Assembly (NCBI GenBank): GCA_023898385.1
Contig: CP060220.1
Location: 2,976,001 to 3,040,000, forward strand
Length of the DNA stretch: 64,000 nt
Direction: 5' to 3'
DNA from: Pseudobdellovibrionaceae bacterium
GTDB taxonomy: Bacteria; Bdellovibrionota; Bdellovibrionia; Bdellovibrionales; UBA1609
Position numbers and translations under genes: made by a program. The number at the start of each line of letters is the position of its first letter. The stretch's first letter is position 1. Under the pieces are notes generated by a model. The model was not told where the DNA came from. It did not search any database and saw only the letters and a list, made by a program, of their open reading frames with translations. Of the stretch, positions 9,585 through 19,031 are shown piece after piece.

Positions 9585-10550
9585 TTAAATCAGGCCGATC
9601 TCTCTGAGGCGCTGCATTAAAAAGTTTTGCGAAGAAATATCAGGATATTTCGCCCCCGTTCCGACGCAGCTTGGAATACAGCTGAGTGTGGCTTCAGGGT
9701 GAGGATGCATAAAAAATGGCATAGAATACCGGCTCACATTTTGGCCATCCTGGGGATTAACCACTCGGTGCGTGGTAGAGGGAATCACCTCATTGGTGAT
9801 TCTTGAAAGCATATCCCCGGCATCCACGATCAGCTGTCCGGCTTCAGCTTCCACGGGTAGCCATTGTCCCTGGCGGTCTAGAAGTTCCAATCCAGAAGCT
9901 GATGCGCTGACCAATATCGTTATCAGATTAATATCTTCGTGGGCCGCGGCTCTTACAGCATGGGGATCAGCCCCTTCAGGTATGGGTGGATAGTGAAGAA
10001 GGCGCAAAATGGAATTGCCGTTAAGAGTGAGGCGATCAAAGTAATCGCTTGGCAGATCCAGCGCGGGCGTGAGTGCTTGCAACATAATTCGGCCCACGTC
10101 ATCGAGCGCACTGTAGAGTTGTGAAAAGGTTTTTCTGAAGCCAAGAATTTCTTCGGGCCAAATGTTTTTTGGATATTGATCGTAATAGGTCTCGCCAGGG
10201 TTAAGATCACGACCCACATGCCAAAACTCCTTGAGATCGGCCACAGTACTGTCTTTTGCGTGCTCTTTGCCAAAGGGGGTGTAGCCTCGTTGCCCGCCAC
10301 CTTCATGGCACAAGAACTCAAGCTTTTTACTCTCTGGCAAGCTAAACAGAACGCGGCTTTTTTCGTAGGCAGTATCCAAAAGCGTTTGCTGTATGGGGTG
10401 GTCTTTTAAAATAATAAAACCGAATTGCCTGAGGCCACGAAATAAATCCGCAGTGAACTCTTGCCGCTGATTTACATCACCATCAATGTATTGTTTAAGG
10501 CTAAGGGTTGGTACTTGGGTTAAATAATCGGCATGAGTGGACGCAGTCAT
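9585..10550 (-). CDS. 2-oxoglutarate/Fe(II) oxygenase, isopenicillin N synthase-like
   Basis: A 321-residue member of the IPNS-like non-haem iron oxygenases. Iron ligands are visible as H204-x-D206 in AAHEDINLI and H261 in STTHRVV; the 2-oxoglutarate-binding RxS is R274-Y-S276. The N-terminal DIOX_N-like part (GFIILKDHPIQQ) is intact. In this family the substrate cannot be deduced from sequence; bacterial members act on amino-acid-derived or small organic substrates. It stands 46 bases downstream of the GDPD gene in the same direction, so the two may be co-transcribed, but no pathway is implied. Confidence 0.88.
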   Translation of the reverse strand: MTASTHADYLTQVPTLSLKQYIDGDVNQRQEFTADLFRGLRQFGFIILKDHPIQQTLLDTAYEKSRVLFSLPESKKLEFLCHEGGGQRGYTPFGKEHAKDSTVADLKEFWHVGRDLNPGETYYDQYPKNIWPEEILGFRKTFSQLYSALDDVGRIMLQALTPALDLPSDYFDRLTLNGNSILRLLHYPPIPEGADPHAVRAAAHEDINLITILVSASASGLELLDRQGQWLPVEAEAGQLIVDAGDMLSRITNEVIPSTTHRVVNPQDGQNVSRYSMPFFMHPHPEATLSCIPSCVGTGAKYPDISSQNFLMQRLREIGLI

Positions 10551-10596
10551 AATTTCCCCCTGTTCCTATGATTCGCCGCACGGACCAGCTTCAGGC

Positions 10597-11391
10597 CTAT
10601 TCCTTGTTGGTAAAGGCGTCAAGGTGTGCCTGGAGTTCGTGGGCGTTATTGCTAAAAAACCATGAAACGCCGCGTTTTATTTCGCGAAAAAGAACGTTTT
10701 TCGAACTCACAAAACCAGTGCCCACCTTTTGGCGATTGTCTAAATGTCTTTGAAGGAGGGCGTTTGTGATGAGCAGGTAGTGACCCGTGAGGCCGCCGAG
10801 CCTCTCTTTGAGGGCCCACTGACTTATTTCAGTTGTATTGGTTTCTGCAATGGCCAGTAAACATTGCCGTGGGAAGTTTTCGGTAGGTAACAGGGCGGGA
10901 TCGAGGCTCATGATGTGATAATCTTCGCAGGGTATGAGTGTGCTTAAGCACTCTCTAAGATGATCAAGGCGTGAATTTAATTTGTGAACGGGTTCTTTGA
11001 GCTCGATCATAAAGTGCACATGTTTGCCAAACATTTCGCAGACGTCTTTTAAACGAGGGATGTCGGGAACAAGTTCATGCAACTCTTTCCAGCTAAGATT
11101 TGATAAGACCAAATCGGGGCGCTGAAAGAGGCGTCCACAATGTGCATCATGGTGAAGGACGGCCACATTGTCTTGGGTCCATCGGACATCAAACTCAACG
11201 CCCCAAATCTTTGCATCTAAAGTTTTTTGAACGGCAGCTACTGTATTTTCAATGCAATCACTCCCATGCACTCCTCGATGCGCTACAAGACGAACGTGTT
11301 GCAGGGAACTTGTCTGAGGGGGCTTTTGCGGGATAGCGCCCATCATCGCGTCCACAAACCTTTGAAGCCCATCTAACAATGCTTTTTTCAA
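10597..11391 (-). CDS. Glycerophosphodiester phosphodiesterase family protein
   Basis: 264 residues with the GDPD TIM-barrel signature: HRG at 38-40, ENT at 48-50, EFDVR at 67-71 supplying the metal-binding Glu and Asp, and VLHHD at 78-82 with the catalytic His. MIELKEP further on is the next barrel strand. Members hydrolyse glycerophosphodiesters to sn-glycerol 3-phosphate and an alcohol. There is no clear signal peptide, so it is probably cytoplasmic. The C-terminal 80 residues are less typical of the family. Confidence 0.85.
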   Translation of the reverse strand: MKKALLDGLQRFVDAMMGAIPQKPPQTSSLQHVRLVAHRGVHGSDCIENTVAAVQKTLDAKIWGVEFDVRWTQDNVAVLHHDAHCGRLFQRPDLVLSNLSWKELHELVPDIPRLKDVCEMFGKHVHFMIELKEPVHKLNSRLDHLRECLSTLIPCEDYHIMSLDPALLPTENFPRQCLLAIAETNTTEISQWALKERLGGLTGHYLLITNALLQRHLDNRQKVGTGFVSSKNVLFREIKRGVSWFFSNNAHELQAHLDAFTNKE

Positions 11392-11481
11392 TATACTGAG
11401 TCTCCTGCGTGAATTGGGTTGAAACTCTAAAAATTTTGCTCGAATATATTATGAATTCAACTAAAAACGGGGGGCCGTATC

Positions 11482-12243
11482 GTGTGTGGGTTTAAGTTTC
11501 GAATAGTGGCAACAGTGTTCATGTTTCTAATCGCTTCTGAAAGCTTTGCGGCCGGAAAAGGTGGTTGGTCTATGGGCGGTAACCTTGGAGTCACCAATGC
11601 CAATCAGTCAGACATGAATACACTTCGAAGCCGGGCTAATACACGAGAGTCTGGCATATCGACATCTGACCTGGGAAATGCTTGGGAAGGAAATTTTATT
11701 TTGAGTTACCGACCGTCAAAGGGGTCATTAGCTTTCCAGCTTCGGCCATCGTTTTTCTATCAAAACTCAGATGGAAGTAATTCAGCGGGTCGCAAATTTG
11801 AATATGGGATGCAGGGGTACACCGTTTTTCCTGTTCTCAGATGGTATTTACTCGAAGACAAAACGATTAAATTTTTCTCACAATTTGGTGTGGGTTGGGC
11901 CTTTGCTTCAGGGACGATAAAAGAAGACAATGCCACGAGCGATGGAGCGGCCGAGTTGGATTTTTCCGGTGACGATATGGGTTACTTGGTGGGCCTGGGT
12001 TCTGAATTTTGCTTTTCTCGCGGGCAACACTGTATCAACTTTGAAGGTAGTTTTCGAATTCTACCCATACCTCGACTCATTGCGGATAGCGTATCCGGCG
12101 CCTTCGACAGCTCAGCCCCCTATGGGTCGCCAGATAGTTTGTCGCAAGCGACAAGTGGGCGCGAGGTCGAGTTGGACGAAACGGATCTGAGCGCCACACT
12201 TTCTGGTGTGCAGGTCTTTTTGGGCTATTTGTACTACTTCTGA
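11482..12243 (+). CDS. Predicted outer-membrane beta-barrel protein
   Basis: 253 residues from a GTG at 11482, with a GGGGGG purine run a few bases upstream. The signal peptide ends near SESFAAG. The mature chain has repeated barrel strands (GNFILSYRPS, LAFQLRPSFFYQ, GYTVFPVLRWYLL, FFSQFGVGWAF, YLVGLGSEFCF) and ends with LGYLYYF, a classic terminal-aromatic BAM recognition strand. Resembles OmpW/OmpA-like small barrels in architecture; exact family not identified. One Cys pair (FCFSRGQHC) could form a loop disulfide. Confidence 0.72.
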   Translation: MCGFKFRIVATVFMFLIASESFAAGKGGWSMGGNLGVTNANQSDMNTLRSRANTRESGISTSDLGNAWEGNFILSYRPSKGSLAFQLRPSFFYQNSDGSNSAGRKFEYGMQGYTVFPVLRWYLLEDKTIKFFSQFGVGWAFASGTIKEDNATSDGAAELDFSGDDMGYLVGLGSEFCFSRGQHCINFEGSFRILPIPRLIADSVSGAFDSSAPYGSPDSLSQATSGREVELDETDLSATLSGVQVFLGYLYYF

Positions 12244-12420
12244 ACCTTAGAAGTTTTGGTTCAAAACACGGCCAGAGAGTGTTTTGTGCGATCAATTTCG
12301 TAGGCCTCGACATGGGTCCAGTGGTCAAACAAACGCACCTTATTGTATGACTTTAAAGATGCCGTGCCCTACAATTATCTGAGTGATTCCAATAAGTTGC
12401 TGTTGGAGAGGCATAATATA

Positions 12421-13395
12421 ATGGCGATGCAAATTAAGCTTTGGGGTGTGCGGGGATCGTTGACAACGCCAAAACCTCCAAAAGAAATCGAAGCTCGGGT
12501 TTTACAGCTGCTCAAAAGATATATCGCAGAGGGCAAGGGAAGATCGCCAGAGGAATTTCTTTCCTCATTGCCTCAACGTGAGGTGGGCGGGTATGGCGGC
12601 CACACTTCTTGCGTGGAAGTTACAAACGGTCCGCACCAGATTATTATCGATGGTGGGAGCGGATTGCGACCTCTTGGCGGTAAAATGCTCACCGGTCCCT
12701 GTGGCCTTGGTCGAGGCGAGGTGCACATTTTGTTCACGCATTTTCATTGGGACCATTTAGTGGGGTTACCATTTTTCGTGCCGATTTTTATTCCGGGAAA
12801 CAAAATTCATATTTATGCCGTGCAACCGGAGCTTGAAGAAATCATTCGGCACGTGTTTGAAAAGCCCTATTTTCCAGTATCTTTTGATGATTTGGGGGCA
12901 GAGGTGGTGTTTCATCAATTGGCGCCACGGGAGAAACGTGAATTTGGAGACTTGCAGGTGACGCCTTACCAGTTGGACCATCCCGATCCCTGTTGGGGGT
13001 TTCGCGTGGAGTGTGGCGGCAAAGTTTATGCTCACTGCGTAGATACAGAGTGCACTCGAGTGAGTCGAAAAGATCTGGGGCCAGATCTGCCGCTGTATCA
13101 GGGCGTGGATGTGATGGTGTTTGACGCCCAGTACACGTTTAAAGAGGCCACAGAAAAGGTGCATTGGGGTCATTCGTCGGCACCCATTGGTCTTGATATT
13201 GCCGTTCGTGAAAAAATAAAAAACGTTTATTTTGTACACCATGATCCTGTAGCATCAGATATGAAAATAGCGCAGGCCGAGGCCGAATCCAGAGATTATT
13301 TTAAAACTATGATAAAGGCCCTAAAAAGTGCCGATGAAAATGCATTTGAGCCAAATTGGTGTTTTGCCCATGAGGGCATGGTAATTGAGGTTTAA
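12421..13395 (+). CDS. Metallo-beta-lactamase-fold hydrolase
   Basis: About 324 residues. The MBL metal site reads FTHFHWDHLVGLPF, followed by later His/Asp ligands (YQLDHPD; VDTECT; HHDP). WGVRGS near the N-terminus and HTSCVEV and DGGSGLR place it in the PhnP/RNase Z-like branch of small phosphodiesterase hydrolases. I chose the ATG at 12421, which has GGAGAGG nine bases upstream; the frame is open back to a TTG at 12343. Substrate unknown; a cyclic nucleotide or phosphodiester is plausible for the branch. Only six bases separate it from the STAS-like gene, so the two form an operon. Confidence 0.85.
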   Translation: MAMQIKLWGVRGSLTTPKPPKEIEARVLQLLKRYIAEGKGRSPEEFLSSLPQREVGGYGGHTSCVEVTNGPHQIIIDGGSGLRPLGGKMLTGPCGLGRGEVHILFTHFHWDHLVGLPFFVPIFIPGNKIHIYAVQPELEEIIRHVFEKPYFPVSFDDLGAEVVFHQLAPREKREFGDLQVTPYQLDHPDPCWGFRVECGGKVYAHCVDTECTRVSRKDLGPDLPLYQGVDVMVFDAQYTFKEATEKVHWGHSSAPIGLDIAVREKIKNVYFVHHDPVASDMKIAQAEAESRDYFKTMIKALKSADENAFEPNWCFAHEGMVIEV

Positions 13396-13401
13396 TATTT
13401 A

Positions 13402-13914
13402 ATGATCAAAAACACAGATGGTCTAAAGGTTAAAATCGAACAACAAAACGAGGAGTTGGTCATCCACCTGAATGGTTTTGTTGACGAAGATGCCGAGTTT
13501 TCAAATGAAACTCCAGAAGGAGTGAGGAAGATTATTATAGATTTTGAAAATGTAAAATTGATCAATTCATGTGGCTTACGAACTTGGGTGACTTGGGTTA
13601 AGGCTTTGGAAGGGCGAGTGCAGATCGTTTTTCGAAATTGTCATAGAAATATCGTGGATCCCATTAACATTCTTGAAGGCTTTATGCCGGCAGGTACGTT
13701 GCTTGAATCTATGTACGTCCCCTACGCTTGCGATTCTTGCGACTATGAAGAAGAAATACTCTATGTGCGGGGCCAGGACTTTTTAGAGGGCCGGGCCGAC
13801 AGTCCGGAGACTAATAATATTCCCGAAACCTTTGAGTGCCCTAAATGTGGTGACTCAATGGAAATGGACATATTGCCCAGTAAGTTTTTTAAGTTTTTGA
13901 AATACCGCAGCTAG
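13402..13914 (+). CDS. STAS-like domain protein with C-terminal zinc ribbon
   Basis: 170 residues. Residues 1-100 look like a STAS (anti-sigma antagonist) fold: KIIIDFENVKLINSCGLRTWVTW aligns in pattern with the IDSSGL phospho-serine loop, with INSCGL keeping the first Ser. The C-terminal part carries CDSC and CPKC pairs that can make a zinc ribbon. This combination is not one I know from characterised proteins. It follows the MBL hydrolase by six bases and precedes rnr by 38, so it is part of the same transcription unit. No kinase or anti-sigma partner is adjacent. Confidence 0.65.
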   Translation: MIKNTDGLKVKIEQQNEELVIHLNGFVDEDAEFSNETPEGVRKIIIDFENVKLINSCGLRTWVTWVKALEGRVQIVFRNCHRNIVDPINILEGFMPAGTLLESMYVPYACDSCDYEEEILYVRGQDFLEGRADSPETNNIPETFECPKCGDSMEMDILPSKFFKFLKYRS

Positions 13915-13952
13915 GTTGTTTCCCTAGTATCAGTGTGTTAGCTTAGCATCTG

Positions 13953-16016
13953 ATGGCAAAAAACAAACGGCGTGAGCCAGTATTTGAGCGCAATATAGTC
14001 GGAATAATCAAACGCCACCCCGATGGCTTTGGTTTTCTTATCCCAGAACAAGATAGAATACCTGATGTGTATATACCCCGGCAGTCTATGACTGGGATTA
14101 TGTCCAATGACAAAGTGGAGGCCTCGGTTCGTTTAGAGCGCGGTGGCGAACGATTGCGTGGAGATATAGTAAAAGTGTTAGCTCGGTCAGTTTCTACGGT
14201 GTCGGGGCGTCTTCACATTTCAGGCCCTGGTCGTGGGTATTTGAAAGACGAAAGCCACGCCTGGGGTGAAGATCTGCGTGTGTCCATTCCGCCAGGTTTA
14301 GAAGTGAAAGACGGCGATTGGGTTTCTGTTCGAGTGGAGAGCTTTTCTGATTCGGTACGGGGTTTTGCGGGGTCCCTTGTTGGTGTCATCGGGAATGTTG
14401 AAGATCCCCTCAATGATGATCGTCGTGTGATTTTCAATAATGGGATTCCCTTTGAGTTTTCAAAGGCGGGCTTGACCCAGGCCAGTGGCATGTCGGCAGA
14501 GGTTTCAGTGCAAGACATGGCCGGCCGAATCGACATTCAGGATTTACCCTTAATTACGATAGACGGTCAGACGGCTAAGGATTTTGACGACGCCATTTTT
14601 GTAGAGAGCAAAAAAGAAGGGTACCGATTGGTCGTGGCCATTGCAGATGTGAGCCACTACGTAAAGCCGGGCGCGCCCATTGATGAGGACGCCAAAGAGC
14701 GAGGCAACAGCACCTACTTTCCGAACCTAGTTATTCCGATGCTGCCGGAGATTTTAAGTAATGAGTTGTGTTCATTGCGCCCCAATGTGCCTCGACTGGC
14801 GGTTGTGGCGGATATGCATCTGTCCTCCACGGGTGAGCTCGTAGATTCTTCATTTTATGAAGCGGTTATTCGAAGTCATGCGCGGGTCACCTATGGTCAG
14901 GCCCAGGAAGTGGTGGATGGCAACCCGCCCGAAGAAATCAAGCACGTCACTCAAGAGATCTTGCGGGCTGCGGAATTGGCAAAAGTGCTTATGGCTCGAA
15001 GATTTCAGGCGGGGTCTTTGGATTTAGATATACCTGAAACTGAAATTGAAATTGATGAAGCTGGTGACCCGGTTGATATTTTGAAGGCTAACAGGCTTTT
15101 TGCCCACCGATTGATCGAAGAAATGATGTTGATGGCCAATATTGCAGTGGCCCAGTTTATTAAAAAGAACAATCGACACGGGTTATATCGAATCCATGAA
15201 GATCCAGATAGTGAAACTATATCAGAACTAGAGGGCTTTTTAGAAAGCTTTGGTTTTCGAAAAAGACTCACGGGCGGAGTCTTGCAAAAGCAGATCACTC
15301 GAGCTTTGGAGTTTTTTTCAGGTAAGCCTCAAGAGCACATGATAAATATCCTTACTCTTCGTTCTATGAACCAAGCCAAGTACAGCCCCGAGAATGTGGG
15401 GCATTTTGGGTTGGGGTTTGCTGATTATGTTCACTTCACTTCTCCCATTCGGCGGTATCCAGATCTTGTAATTCACCGAATTGTGAAGTCCATAGTTTAT
15501 CCGGGCAAAGGGTACAAGGTTCCGTCGTTAGAAGAGCTGGCCACCATGGGTGAGATGCTCAGCGCTTGCGAGCAGCGATCTGTGAAGGCCGAGCGGCAGT
15601 TTTACTCCATAAAAAAAGCACGATTTATGCGGAAATTTTTAGGGCAAGAGTTTGAGGGGATGGTCAGCTCAGTGGCCAAATTCGGGATTTTTGTGCTATT
15701 GCGCCAGTATGACGTGGATGGGCTTGTGCGTCTGGAAGATCTGGGAAATGAGGATTTTGAGTTCGACGAGGAAACTTTGCGGCTGGTGGGGAAAAAGTCA
15801 GGGCGTTCTTATTGTCTTGGCGATCAAGTCAAAGTACAAGTAGTAGCTACCAATACAGATTTGGGGCGAATAGACTTTGTTTTGGCCGAAGGGGACGGGA
15901 GGGCCGCCACTGTTGATCCACCGCAAAAAAAGCCCGCTAAAAAACGCGGCAAGACTAAAAACAATCGTCGGGGTGTTCGCAAAGCACGGGTTCGAAAATC
16001 TCGCAGAAAGAGTTAA
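13953..16016 (+). CDS. rnr: Ribonuclease R (RNB-family 3'-5' exoribonuclease)
   Basis: 687 residues; degrades structured RNA from the 3' end. Order of domains: two cold-shock OB domains (GFGFLIPEQ near residue 25 onward), the RNB catalytic domain with the Asp cluster IDGQTAKDFDDAI (around residues 203-215), the SPIRRYPDLVIHR motif, then an S1 domain (FEGMVSSVAKFGIFV) and a very basic tail (KKPAKKRGKTKNNRRG). It lacks the N-terminal HTH of E. coli RNase R. The tail is encoded in DNA that also encodes the N-terminus of the next gene in another frame, which may explain its unusual composition. Confidence 0.95.
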   Translation: MAKNKRREPVFERNIVGIIKRHPDGFGFLIPEQDRIPDVYIPRQSMTGIMSNDKVEASVRLERGGERLRGDIVKVLARSVSTVSGRLHISGPGRGYLKDESHAWGEDLRVSIPPGLEVKDGDWVSVRVESFSDSVRGFAGSLVGVIGNVEDPLNDDRRVIFNNGIPFEFSKAGLTQASGMSAEVSVQDMAGRIDIQDLPLITIDGQTAKDFDDAIFVESKKEGYRLVVAIADVSHYVKPGAPIDEDAKERGNSTYFPNLVIPMLPEILSNELCSLRPNVPRLAVVADMHLSSTGELVDSSFYEAVIRSHARVTYGQAQEVVDGNPPEEIKHVTQEILRAAELAKVLMARRFQAGSLDLDIPETEIEIDEAGDPVDILKANRLFAHRLIEEMMLMANIAVAQFIKKNNRHGLYRIHEDPDSETISELEGFLESFGFRKRLTGGVLQKQITRALEFFSGKPQEHMINILTLRSMNQAKYSPENVGHFGLGFADYVHFTSPIRRYPDLVIHRIVKSIVYPGKGYKVPSLEELATMGEMLSACEQRSVKAERQFYSIKKARFMRKFLGQEFEGMVSSVAKFGIFVLLRQYDVDGLVRLEDLGNEDFEFDEETLRLVGKKSGRSYCLGDQVKVQVVATNTDLGRIDFVLAEGDGRAATVDPPQKKPAKKRGKTKNNRRGVRKARVRKSRRKS

Positions 16017-17571
16017 GCTCGGTCAGTTTGTTTTCGAGAAAATTGCGAAAAAAGATCTCACTCATTTGAGTTTGGCTGAACGCCTTCGATTGAGCTTTGA
16101 AGAGCTGGGGCCCACTTTTGTGAAGTTTGGGCAGCTTCTTGCTACGCGTCCAGATTTAATTCCTGCCGACATCGTCGAAGAGTGCAAGAAGCTGCATGAT
16201 CAAGTCCCCTATGTGCCCTTCTCGTTGATTGAACAGCAACTGCATCGGCACTTCGGCCAGCCCTTGGATCAAATTTTTGCAGAGTTTGATGAGTCACCCT
16301 TGGCGGCCGCTAGCATTGCGCAAGTTCACAAGGCCCGTTTGAAAAATGGCCAAAAAGTGGTGGTTAAAGTTCAACGACCAGGGATCGAAGAGATCATCGC
16401 AGAAGACTTGAGCGTATTGTACACACTGGCCGAGTTATTAGAACGCTATGTTGTGGAGCTTCGGGTTTATAACCCTGTGGGCATTGTGGATCAGTTTTTT
16501 AATAGTCTAGAGCTTGAAACGAATTTTGTTATTGAGGCGAATAACATCAGAAGGTTTCAAAAAAACTTTAAAGATGAGCCCAATATTAAAATACCTGACG
16601 TATATGAGGAATACAGCGGCCAGAAAGTTCTGGTTTTAGAGTTTTTGGAGGGGACTCCCCTCAGCCAAAAACGAGCCTTAGACCAAGAGGGGATAGACCC
16701 TGAGGTGGTTCTTAGAACAGGCCTGCACTGTTATTTAAAAATGGTTTTCACAGACGGTCTTTTTCACGGAGATCTGCACGCAGGCAACATGTTTGTTATG
16801 CCAGATAACAAGGTGGGCCTTATTGATTTTGGTGTGGTCGGGCGCCTCAACAATCGAACCCAGTCCGCCATCGCCAACATGTTATTGGCACTTGCCGCTG
16901 AGGACTATGACCGCTTGGCCTATGAGTATGTGGATCTAGCACCCTATTCAGAGCGTGTGGACGTCGACAAATTTGCCCGAGAACTTCGAGATCTCATAGC
17001 GCCTTATTACGGGCTGACGTTAAAAAATGTGAATGTGGGTCGATTACTTTTAGAGTCCACCGCCATAGCAGCAAGACATCAGTTGATGCTTCCTACGGAA
17101 CTGGTGATGTTTTTCAAGTCCATTGTCACCATCGAAGGAATGGGACGGGTTATTGTTAAGGATTTTGATTTTCTTTCTTATTCATTAGAGTTTGCTTCAG
17201 AGCTGGTGCAGTCTCGTTATCAGCCGAAAAAAGTGGCTCGCGATTTAATTTTAGTAGCAAGAGATATGAATTCTCTGGTTTCAGTTTTGCCACGGCAAAT
17301 TAAACAATTTGTTCGCCGCCTGAATAGCCCTGATTTCGCCATAAAAATGCAAGTCGATCAGTTAAAAGAGCTAAGACGAGCGATGGAGTCCTCGGCTAAT
17401 CTGCTGTTCCTCGGCCTAGTGATCGGGAGTTTGTTGTTGAGCGCGTCGTTGTTGATTATAGCTGATCGCGGGCCCTACATTTTACATATTCCCACATTGA
17501 GTGCTATCGGGTATGGCTTGGCTATCGTTCTTGGTTTTTTTGCGTTTTATAACTACATAAAAAAACAATAG
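15913..17571 (+). CDS. ABC1/UbiB-family atypical kinase
   Basis: Membrane-associated member of the ADCK/UbiB kinases, which in other bacteria support quinone biosynthesis or lipid homeostasis. Features: KxGQ motif as VKFGQLLATRPD, A-rich loop AAASIAQVHKA, Lys in VVVKVQRPG, catalytic loop HGDLHAGN, metal-binding IDFG, and two C-terminal membrane helices. TTG at 15913 is the best start: GGGAGGG lies about ten bases upstream and the protein then begins with the family's usual RLKTIVGVFAKHGFENLAERV-type helix. This means the first ~104 bases overlap rnr in a different frame. A TTG at 15877 is also open. No quinone genes are adjacent. Confidence 0.9.
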   Translation: MIHRKKSPLKNAARLKTIVGVFAKHGFENLAERVKLGQFVFEKIAKKDLTHLSLAERLRLSFEELGPTFVKFGQLLATRPDLIPADIVEECKKLHDQVPYVPFSLIEQQLHRHFGQPLDQIFAEFDESPLAAASIAQVHKARLKNGQKVVVKVQRPGIEEIIAEDLSVLYTLAELLERYVVELRVYNPVGIVDQFFNSLELETNFVIEANNIRRFQKNFKDEPNIKIPDVYEEYSGQKVLVLEFLEGTPLSQKRALDQEGIDPEVVLRTGLHCYLKMVFTDGLFHGDLHAGNMFVMPDNKVGLIDFGVVGRLNNRTQSAIANMLLALAAEDYDRLAYEYVDLAPYSERVDVDKFARELRDLIAPYYGLTLKNVNVGRLLLESTAIAARHQLMLPTELVMFFKSIVTIEGMGRVIVKDFDFLSYSLEFASELVQSRYQPKKVARDLILVARDMNSLVSVLPRQIKQFVRRLNSPDFAIKMQVDQLKELRRAMESSANLLFLGLVIGSLLLSASLLIIADRGPYILHIPTLSAIGYGLAIVLGFFAFYNYIKKQ

Positions 17572-17580
17572 GGGGCGGCC

Positions 17581-18330
17581 ATGAAAGCAATTTCAATTTC
17601 TAAGTCCACATTGATATTGTTTGCTGCAGTCACGTTGTTTTATATATTTAGGCAACCTGCCACCTTGTACCAACATTACCTTTACACTTATGTGGATCAG
17701 CGGGCGTTTTTGGGGATACCTAATTTTTTCGACGTCACTTCGAATATACCGTTTTTGTTAATAGGAATGTGGGCCAGCTTTTTTGTGGTGTCACGGCGAA
17801 GTCAGATGACGGCACAAAAATCATGGTTGACTCTATTTATAGGGGTCACATTGGTTGCCGCAGGGTCAACTTATTATCATCTAGACCCCCAGCCGGCCAC
17901 ATTGGTATGGGACCGGCTGCCAATGACTCTTGGGTTTATGGGCTTGTTGTCGGCTACATTGACAGAATTTGTGGACGAAAGGGCTGAAAAGGCTTTGCTA
18001 GTGCCCTTGTTGCTATTGGGAGTGGCCAGTGTTTTTTATTGGTACAATTTCAATGATGTACGTTTGTATTTATGGGTTCAATTTTTTCCGTTGGGACTGC
18101 TGCTTTTAACCCTATTGTTGTTTCGCTCGGAAGCCGCGTTTAAGTGGATGTACTTTGCTGCATTTAGTTTGTACGTTGTCGCCAAGATAGCAGAACACTA
18201 TGATGCAAAGATCTATCAATTTTCTAGTCAAATAATGAGTGGACATACCGCAAAGCACCTGTTGGCCGCGGTAGCCATATATGTACTCTATGTGCGCCTA
18301 AGACGCCGAGCCCAAATGGCCGGCGGCTAA
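17581..18330 (+). CDS. Ceramidase-like (CREST superfamily) integral membrane protein
   Basis: 249 residues with about seven hydrophobic helices. Conserved polar residues characteristic of alkaline-ceramidase-like hydrolases are seen: DVTSNIPFL, the helix end YYHLDPQ (His), WDRLPM (Asp), and SGHTAKHL (two His) near the C-terminus. CREST proteins are membrane metal hydrolases acting on amide bonds; the substrate here is unknown. It starts ten bases after the UbiB-like gene, so the two are co-transcribed. Bacterial homologues are usually annotated only as hypothetical. Confidence 0.75.
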   Translation: MKAISISKSTLILFAAVTLFYIFRQPATLYQHYLYTYVDQRAFLGIPNFFDVTSNIPFLLIGMWASFFVVSRRSQMTAQKSWLTLFIGVTLVAAGSTYYHLDPQPATLVWDRLPMTLGFMGLLSATLTEFVDERAEKALLVPLLLLGVASVFYWYNFNDVRLYLWVQFFPLGLLLLTLLLFRSEAAFKWMYFAAFSLYVVAKIAEHYDAKIYQFSSQIMSGHTAKHLLAAVAIYVLYVRLRRRAQMAGG

Positions 18331-18611
18331 CTGGGCATTTCTGTGAATAGTAACACACACGGCAGGCCACGTTTCAAGGCGGGACCCTTCTGGCGAGTGA
18401 CTAAGCTAATGATTTTTCAGGACATATTTGTACTCTATTGGTCACCTAGAGTGGATTGCCAGGGCCAAGGGGGCAAGAGAAATGTCCTGGGGCTGCCGGA
18501 GCTAGAATCAGGTAGCCTTGATGTCCGGAGGCGTTAAGCCTCGCCGATTTGCGAAGCATACTTGCAAATGAAATAAAATATTGGCATAATTTCAAATGAG
18601 TAGGAGGGCAG

Positions 18612-19031
18612 ATGGCGCTGAAGAATACGGTCGCAGCCGAGAGAAAAGCGAAAAAAGGCGAAGGTAGTGATGACAATAATAATGACAAGAAAAAACTTGT
18701 TCTTAGAAAGGCCACGTTAAGGGCCGCAGACTATTTGGGGCTAAACAATCAACAGTTATCAGAAATTTTGAAGGTGAGCGCGGCCACAATTTCTAGAATA
18801 AGAAATGGCGGCGATTACTATTTTAATTTAGACTCCAACGAAGCAGATAAATCTTTATTACTGATAAGAATATATCAATCCCTATATGCATTAATTGGGG
18901 AAGATAAAGAACAAATTAGAAAATGGCTGAATAATGAAAATATTTATCTAAATTGTTCGCCAATTGATGCTATGAAAAAAACGACAGGGGTTGTTAATGT
19001 TACAGAGTATTTGGACGCAATGCGGGGTTAA
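18612..19031 (+). CDS. Xre/MbcA/ParS-family antitoxin
   Basis: 139 residues. The N-terminal part is charged and low in complexity; then a Xre-type helix-turn-helix (NNQQLSEILKVSAATISRIRNG) and the DUF2384 toxin-binding region (LLLIRIYQSLYALIGEDKEQIRKWLN) follow. Such proteins neutralise RES-domain toxins and repress their own operon. GTAGGAGG precedes the ATG. The gene overlaps the downstream toxin by 35 bases, typical of co-translated pairs. Its lower G+C and A-rich codons differ from neighbours and suggest horizontal acquisition. Confidence 0.88.
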   Translation: MALKNTVAAERKAKKGEGSDDNNNDKKKLVLRKATLRAADYLGLNNQQLSEILKVSAATISRIRNGGDYYFNLDSNEADKSLLLIRIYQSLYALIGEDKEQIRKWLNNENIYLNCSPIDAMKKTTGVVNVTEYLDAMRG

